Positions 18,048 through 21,006 of a DNA stretch of 21,006 bases are shown here, in pieces. Position 1 is the stretch's first letter; every line of letters starts with the position of its first letter. Source of the DNA: Pseudomonadota bacterium (GTDB lineage Bacteria > Myxococcota_A > Polyangia > Haliangiales > Haliangiaceae); the NCBI GenBank assembly GCA_023386455.1, contig JAEWJO010000339.1, positions 1 through 21,006 on the forward strand. The letters run 5' to 3'. Position numbers and translations under genes: made by a program. The notes below the pieces were generated by a model. It saw nothing but the letters and a program-made list of their open reading frames with translations. It made no database searches and had not been told where the DNA came from.

Positions 18048-18650
18048 GTGCAAGCGGCAGTGTTGCCCGCGCTGGACCGGGCTCTCGCGAGCGTGACAGA
18101 AGCGATCGATCCCGACCGCGAGCTCGCCGAGAAGTTTCGTCAGGGCGATCGTAGCGCATTCGACGCGATCGTCAGGCGTCATCAGAAGGGCGTGTGGCGG
18201 GTCGTCCGCCGCTACGTGCGCCGTGACGCCGACGCCGCCGATGTCACGCAGCAGGTTTTCGTCCGCGCGTTCAAGGGCCTGGCGATGTTTCGCGGCGCCG
18301 CGACCGTCCGGAGCTGGCTGTACCGGATCGCGATCAACTGCGCGCTGTCGTGGCTGCGCGACCACCGGCGGGAGCAGCCGTCCGAGATCGCCGAGGACTC
18401 GCTGAGCGAGCTGCCGGTCGCGCCTTCCCGGATCGCGAGCGATCAGGATGGCGCGCTGCTGCGTGCGGCGATCGCGAAGCTGCCGCCGAAGCAGAAGCTC
18501 GTGCTCGAGCTGCGCGTGTTCGACGAGCTGTCGTTCAAGGAGGTCGCCGAGCTCGCCGACTGCAGCGAGAACACGGCGAAGGTGAACTTCCACTACGCGG
18601 TGAAGAAGCTGCGTGACATCCTCGGAGCCGGCGATGCGCGACGAGGGTGA
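18048..18650 (+). CDS. ECF-type RNA polymerase sigma factor
   Basis: From the GTG at 18048 the protein has 200 residues; in-frame GTGs at 18060 and 18093 are also possible and no candidate has a clear ribosome-binding site. Region 2 is seen in FDAIVRRHQKGVWRVVRRYV, DAADVTQQVFVRAFKGL and TVRSWLYRIAINCALSWLRD. Region 4 is seen in IAKLPPKQKLVLELRVFDEL, then FKEVAELADCSENTAKVNFH and KKLRDIL. There are no regions 1 or 3, so it is an extracytoplasmic-function sigma factor, probably responding to an envelope signal. The next gene, a single-pass membrane protein, overlaps it by 17 bases and is the natural anti-sigma candidate; a Spy-like periplasmic protein follows. Confidence 0.93.
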   Translation: MQAAVLPALDRALASVTEAIDPDRELAEKFRQGDRSAFDAIVRRHQKGVWRVVRRYVRRDADAADVTQQVFVRAFKGLAMFRGAATVRSWLYRIAINCALSWLRDHRREQPSEIAEDSLSELPVAPSRIASDQDGALLRAAIAKLPPKQKLVLELRVFDELSFKEVAELADCSENTAKVNFHYAVKKLRDILGAGDARRG

Positions 18651-19179
18651 TCCGGCGAGCCTCGAGCTCGACGACGAGGACCGCGCGCTCGTCGAGCGCC
18701 TGCGCACGCTGGGGCCCGAGGGCGAGGAGCCCGACTGGCAGAAGCTCTCGGCCGCGATCCGCGCAGAGGTCGGCACGCGTGCACCGCGGCCGTGGTGGCG
18801 CAGCTGGCAGTGGCTCGTCCCGATCGGCGCGCTTGCCGGAACCGCCGCGCTCGCATTCGTCGTGATCGAGCAGCGCACGCACGACGACCGCGCGCCGCAG
18901 CCGCCGATCGTCAACCGCGACGCACGCCCGCCGGCGCCTCCCGCCGCCGCGACCGACGAGGCGCCGTACGTGTGGCTCGATGGTCAGGCGGTCGATGTCG
19001 ACGAGGCCCTCGCGCCGGCGCTCGACGAGCTCGACGAGGACGCGCGCCGTGCGCTGCGCACCGATGACAGCGATGTCACCGGCGGGATCTTGCCGGCGTC
19101 GAATCTGTCGTGGGTCGATGACCTCGACGACGAAGATCTCGCCACGGCCGAGCAGTGGCTCGCGAGGAAGAAGTCGTGA
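18634..19179 (+). CDS. Single-pass membrane protein, probable anti-sigma factor
   Basis: I chose the ATG at 18634 because GGAG lies six bases upstream; a GTG at 18613 would add seven residues. The 181-residue protein has an acidic cytoplasmic N-terminus (residues 1-53, with EEPDWQKLSAAIRAEV, a pattern seen in anti-sigma domains), one transmembrane helix at about 60-78 (WLVPIGALAGTAALAFVVIE), and a Pro/Ala-rich then strongly acidic outer part ending DDLDDEDLATAEQWLARKKS. There is no zinc-binding HxxxCxxC motif, so it is not a standard ZAS anti-sigma. Function is inferred mainly from its overlap with the sigma gene and its topology. Its stop overlaps the next start (TGATG). Confidence 0.75.
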   Translation: MRDEGDPASLELDDEDRALVERLRTLGPEGEEPDWQKLSAAIRAEVGTRAPRPWWRSWQWLVPIGALAGTAALAFVVIEQRTHDDRAPQPPIVNRDARPPAPPAAATDEAPYVWLDGQAVDVDEALAPALDELDEDARRALRTDDSDVTGGILPASNLSWVDDLDDEDLATAEQWLARKKS

Positions 19180-19811
19180 TGAAGACATTGATCGTCGTGC
19201 TCGCACTCGCCATCGCAGGCCCCGTCGCCGCGCAGCCGGCGCCTCGCGGCGCCCCCGCACCTGCCGCGCAGGAGCCGCGGCGCGAGAAGATCAAGAAGCG
19301 GATCCGCGCGCTGCGTGCGTACACGCTGACCGAGGAGCTGCAGCTCGACGAGCAGACCGCCGGACGGCTGTTCCCGGTGCTCGCGAAGTTCGACGACGAG
19401 CTCGACAAGCTGCTCGTCCAGCGCGCCGACCTCCAGCGCCGGCTCGAGGGCTCCGCGCAGATCAGCGATCCGAAGCAGCTCGACAAGCTGATCGACGACG
19501 CGACCGCGAACCAGCGCGCGATGTGGGAGACCGAGGAGAAGCGGCTCGCACAGCTGCGAAAGATCCTCACGCCGGCGCAGACCGCGCGGCTGCTCGTCGT
19601 CCTGCCGGCGATGGAGCGCAAGATCCAGCACCAGCTCCGCCGCGCCATGCGCAAGGCCGCGGTGAGAGGCGCTCCCGTCGACGACGACGACGACGGCGGC
19701 GACCTCGGCGTCAACCCGTTCGGTCCGCCCGCCGCCAAGGGCCGGCCCGCGCCGCGGCAGCCGGCGTGCGACCCGTTCACCGACGCTCGCGGCTGCGGCG
19801 CCCGGAAGTAG
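19179..19811 (+). CDS. Secreted Spy/CpxP-like periplasmic helical protein
   Basis: The 210-residue protein starts at the ATG overlapping the previous stop, with GAGGA upstream. A signal peptide (MKTLIVVLALAIAGPVAAQP) is followed by an all-helical, charge-rich domain. LTEELQLDEQTAGRLFPVLA and, later, LRKILTPAQTARLLVVLP carry the LTxxQ-type motifs of the Spy/CpxP/ZraP group. The tail is acidic (a run of Asp) and Pro-rich, with two cysteines (ACDPFTDARGCG). Relatives are periplasmic chaperones or metal sensors that control two-component or sigma/anti-sigma systems. Behind a sigma and a membrane protein it may be the sensor or an effector of that relay. Confidence 0.8.
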   Translation: MKTLIVVLALAIAGPVAAQPAPRGAPAPAAQEPRREKIKKRIRALRAYTLTEELQLDEQTAGRLFPVLAKFDDELDKLLVQRADLQRRLEGSAQISDPKQLDKLIDDATANQRAMWETEEKRLAQLRKILTPAQTARLLVVLPAMERKIQHQLRRAMRKAAVRGAPVDDDDDGGDLGVNPFGPPAAKGRPAPRQPACDPFTDARGCGARK

Positions 19812-19918
19812 AGCTGGGAAATTCGCGCACCCGCCTCGTCGGTCGGGGTAATGCCGGGGATGCTCGCGACCGCCGATAAAGGGCAACGGCCAACGCGCCA
19901 GGGTATGATGATCGGCGG

Positions 19919-21006
19919 ATGATCGAGGCTACCTGTGCGGCCTGCGGGACCGCTGCCCGCATTGCCGAAGCCGACGTCCCGGCAGGGGCGAAATTCGTGA
20001 CGTGCGCGAGCTGCAAGTCGCGTGTTCCGCTGCCCGCCGCCAAGGCCGCGACGCAGACGCCGGCGAAGGGGATGAAGATCCCGTCGATTCCGTCGGTGAT
20101 CCCGTCGATCCCGAAGCCCGGTGCGCCGATCAAGGGCAAGGCCGACACGATCGATCTCGCGGATCTGCCGGCGCCCAAGCGCAACAGCCCGCTCGCCGGT
20201 ACCGACGTGCCGAGCAAGCCCGTGCCGAGCGCGCTCGGCGCCGTCGATCTGCCGGCGCCCCGGGGCGGCGCGAAGGGGCCGCTCGATCTCGACGACGTGA
20301 TGGCCGGCGCCGACCTGCCCGCGCCGAAGGCGAAGTCCGACGGCGGCCTCAGCGATCTGCCCGCGCCTAAAGCGAAGCCGTCGTCGCCGCTCGGCAACCT
20401 GCCGCCGAGCAAGAAGGCGACCTCGCCGCTCGCCGGTGCGGACTCGCCGCTCACCGATCTGCCCGCGCCGAAGGCGAGCGCGCTCGCCGATCTGCCCGCA
20501 CCGAAGGCGAAGTCGTCGGCGCTGGCGGATCTGCCGACGCCGAAGGCACCGCCGAAGGGGCCGCTCGATGTGGCGGCGCCGAAGCCCGCCGGCATCGCCG
20601 ATCTACCGACGCCGAAGACGGCCGGCATCACGGATCTCCCGGCGCCGAAGCCCGGTGTCGCGGGCCTCGCGGATCTGCCGGCGCCGAAGCGAGCCCCCGC
20701 GGTCCCGCCGGCGGCGAAGAAGCCCGCGCCGCCGCCGCCGCTCGACGGTGGGATCGATCTCGGACCCTCGGGTGCGCTCGACGCCGAGGTCGATCTGCCG
20801 ACGCCGAAGCCGGGCGCGAACAACGATCTGCCGGCGCCGAAGGGATTCTTCGACGACCTCCCGCAGCCCGCGACCTCGTCGACGCGGCCGCGCACGCAGG
20901 GCGACATCGATCTGCCGGCGCCGAAGGGATTCTTCGACGATCTCCCGCAGCCCGCGAAGGCCGGCGCCCCCGGCACCGACGTCGCACCGAAGGGATTCTT
21001 CGACGA
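19919..21006 (+). CDS. Zinc-ribbon protein with DLPAPK repeats, cut by window end
   Basis: I read this open frame directly from the ATG at 19919; 362 codons are visible and it runs off the right edge. The N-terminus is a zinc ribbon of the MJ0042 type (Cys6, Cys9, Cys29, Cys32; ARIAEADVPAGAKFVTCASC). After an IPSIPS-type linker come at least thirteen copies of DLP[A/T]P[K/R], spaced irregularly by Ala/Lys/Ser/Gly/Pro spacers, the last two extended to DLPAPKGFFDDLPQPA. Frame choice is supported by the zinc ribbon and by consistent high-GC third positions. Such Zn-ribbon/low-complexity proteins are common in myxobacteria. The function is unknown; the missing C-terminus may hold the informative domain. 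TATGAT at 19904-19909 is a possible -10 but would give almost no leader. Confidence 0.85.
   Translation, partial: MIEATCAACGTAARIAEADVPAGAKFVTCASCKSRVPLPAAKAATQTPAKGMKIPSIPSVIPSIPKPGAPIKGKADTIDLADLPAPKRNSPLAGTDVPSKPVPSALGAVDLPAPRGGAKGPLDLDDVMAGADLPAPKAKSDGGLSDLPAPKAKPSSPLGNLPPSKKATSPLAGADSPLTDLPAPKASALADLPAPKAKSSALADLPTPKAPPKGPLDVAAPKPAGIADLPTPKTAGITDLPAPKPGVAGLADLPAPKRAPAVPPAAKKPAPPPPLDGGIDLGPSGALDAEVDLPTPKPGANNDLPAPKGFFDDLPQPATSSTRPRTQGDIDLPAPKGFFDDLPQPAKAGAPGTDVAPKGFFD
20829..20956 (+). repeat. Near-identical direct repeat encoding DLPAPKGFFDDLPQPA
   Basis: A roughly 45-base unit (from ctgccggcgccgaaggga through ctcccgcagcccgcga) occurs near 20829-20873 and again near 20912-20956, with a single visible difference (gacctc versus gatctc). 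A third partial copy (aagggattcttcgacga) ends the window at 20990-21006. This indicates recent unit duplication inside the gene. Confidence 0.85.

Noticed and set aside
19777..20976. A minus-strand frame of 399 codons with many GAGRS-like repeats
   Set aside because: The repeats are the antisense image of the DLPAPK array; the plus-strand frame has a zinc ribbon and a sensible start.

Overview
The window looks like a chromosomal stretch from a GC-rich (roughly two-thirds G+C by eye) gliding-type deltaproteobacterium (Myxococcota). The main evidence is an mglB-mglA pair that matches the Myxococcus polarity module almost residue for residue. Long secreted or proline/alanine-rich proteins and a zinc-ribbon protein with many DLPAPK repeats fit the same picture. 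Genes are densely packed, often with 1-8 base overlaps. No transposase, integrase, phage gene or CRISPR array is visible. The taxonomic call is an inference from protein resemblance only.

Layout. (1) 1-2889, minus strand: glutaryl-CoA-dehydrogenase-like acyl-CoA dehydrogenase, thiD and a TIGR01777-type epimerase that runs off the left edge; the last two overlap by ATGA. (2) 2931-5108, plus: a secreted TPR/soluble lytic transglycosylase, divergent from the dehydrogenase across a 41-bp gap holding two copies of cgttatac. (3) 5105-6999, minus: a PaiB-like FMN-binding protein followed by two tandem paralogous six-cysteine secreted proteins, the first of which seems frameshifted behind its signal peptide. 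(4) 7014-8246, plus: a 70-residue small protein and an internally duplicated AhpD-like protein. (5) 8348-11404, minus: mglB, mglA and a 658-residue membrane protein with a PqqD-like head and an HlyD-like hairpin. (6) 11560-15334, minus: a lipoprotein gene followed by the classic dnaX-ybaB-recR set. (7) 15379-17963, minus: a translation island made of serS, four serine tRNAs covering every serine codon box, tRNA-Arg(ACG), tadA and the signal recognition particle RNA with a strong terminator. (8) 18048-19811, plus: ECF sigma factor, a membrane protein likely to be its anti-sigma factor, and a Spy/CpxP-like periplasmic protein, all overlapping. (9) 19919 to the right edge, plus: a zinc-ribbon protein with at least thirteen DLP[A/T]P[K/R] motifs, truncated by the window.

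How the parts relate. The serine island puts the synthetase, all its tRNA substrates, and the A34 deaminase next to its own tRNA-Arg(ACG) substrate on one strand. MglB regulates the nucleotide state of MglA, and the third gene, abutting mglA, is a candidate membrane partner. The sigma/anti-sigma/Spy-like trio has the architecture of an envelope-stress or metal-sensing relay. A DNA-level oddity cuts across regions: hexanucleotide tandem repeats (GCGTAG and GGTGCA) recur in dnaX, in the neighbouring lipoprotein gene and in an intergenic gap.
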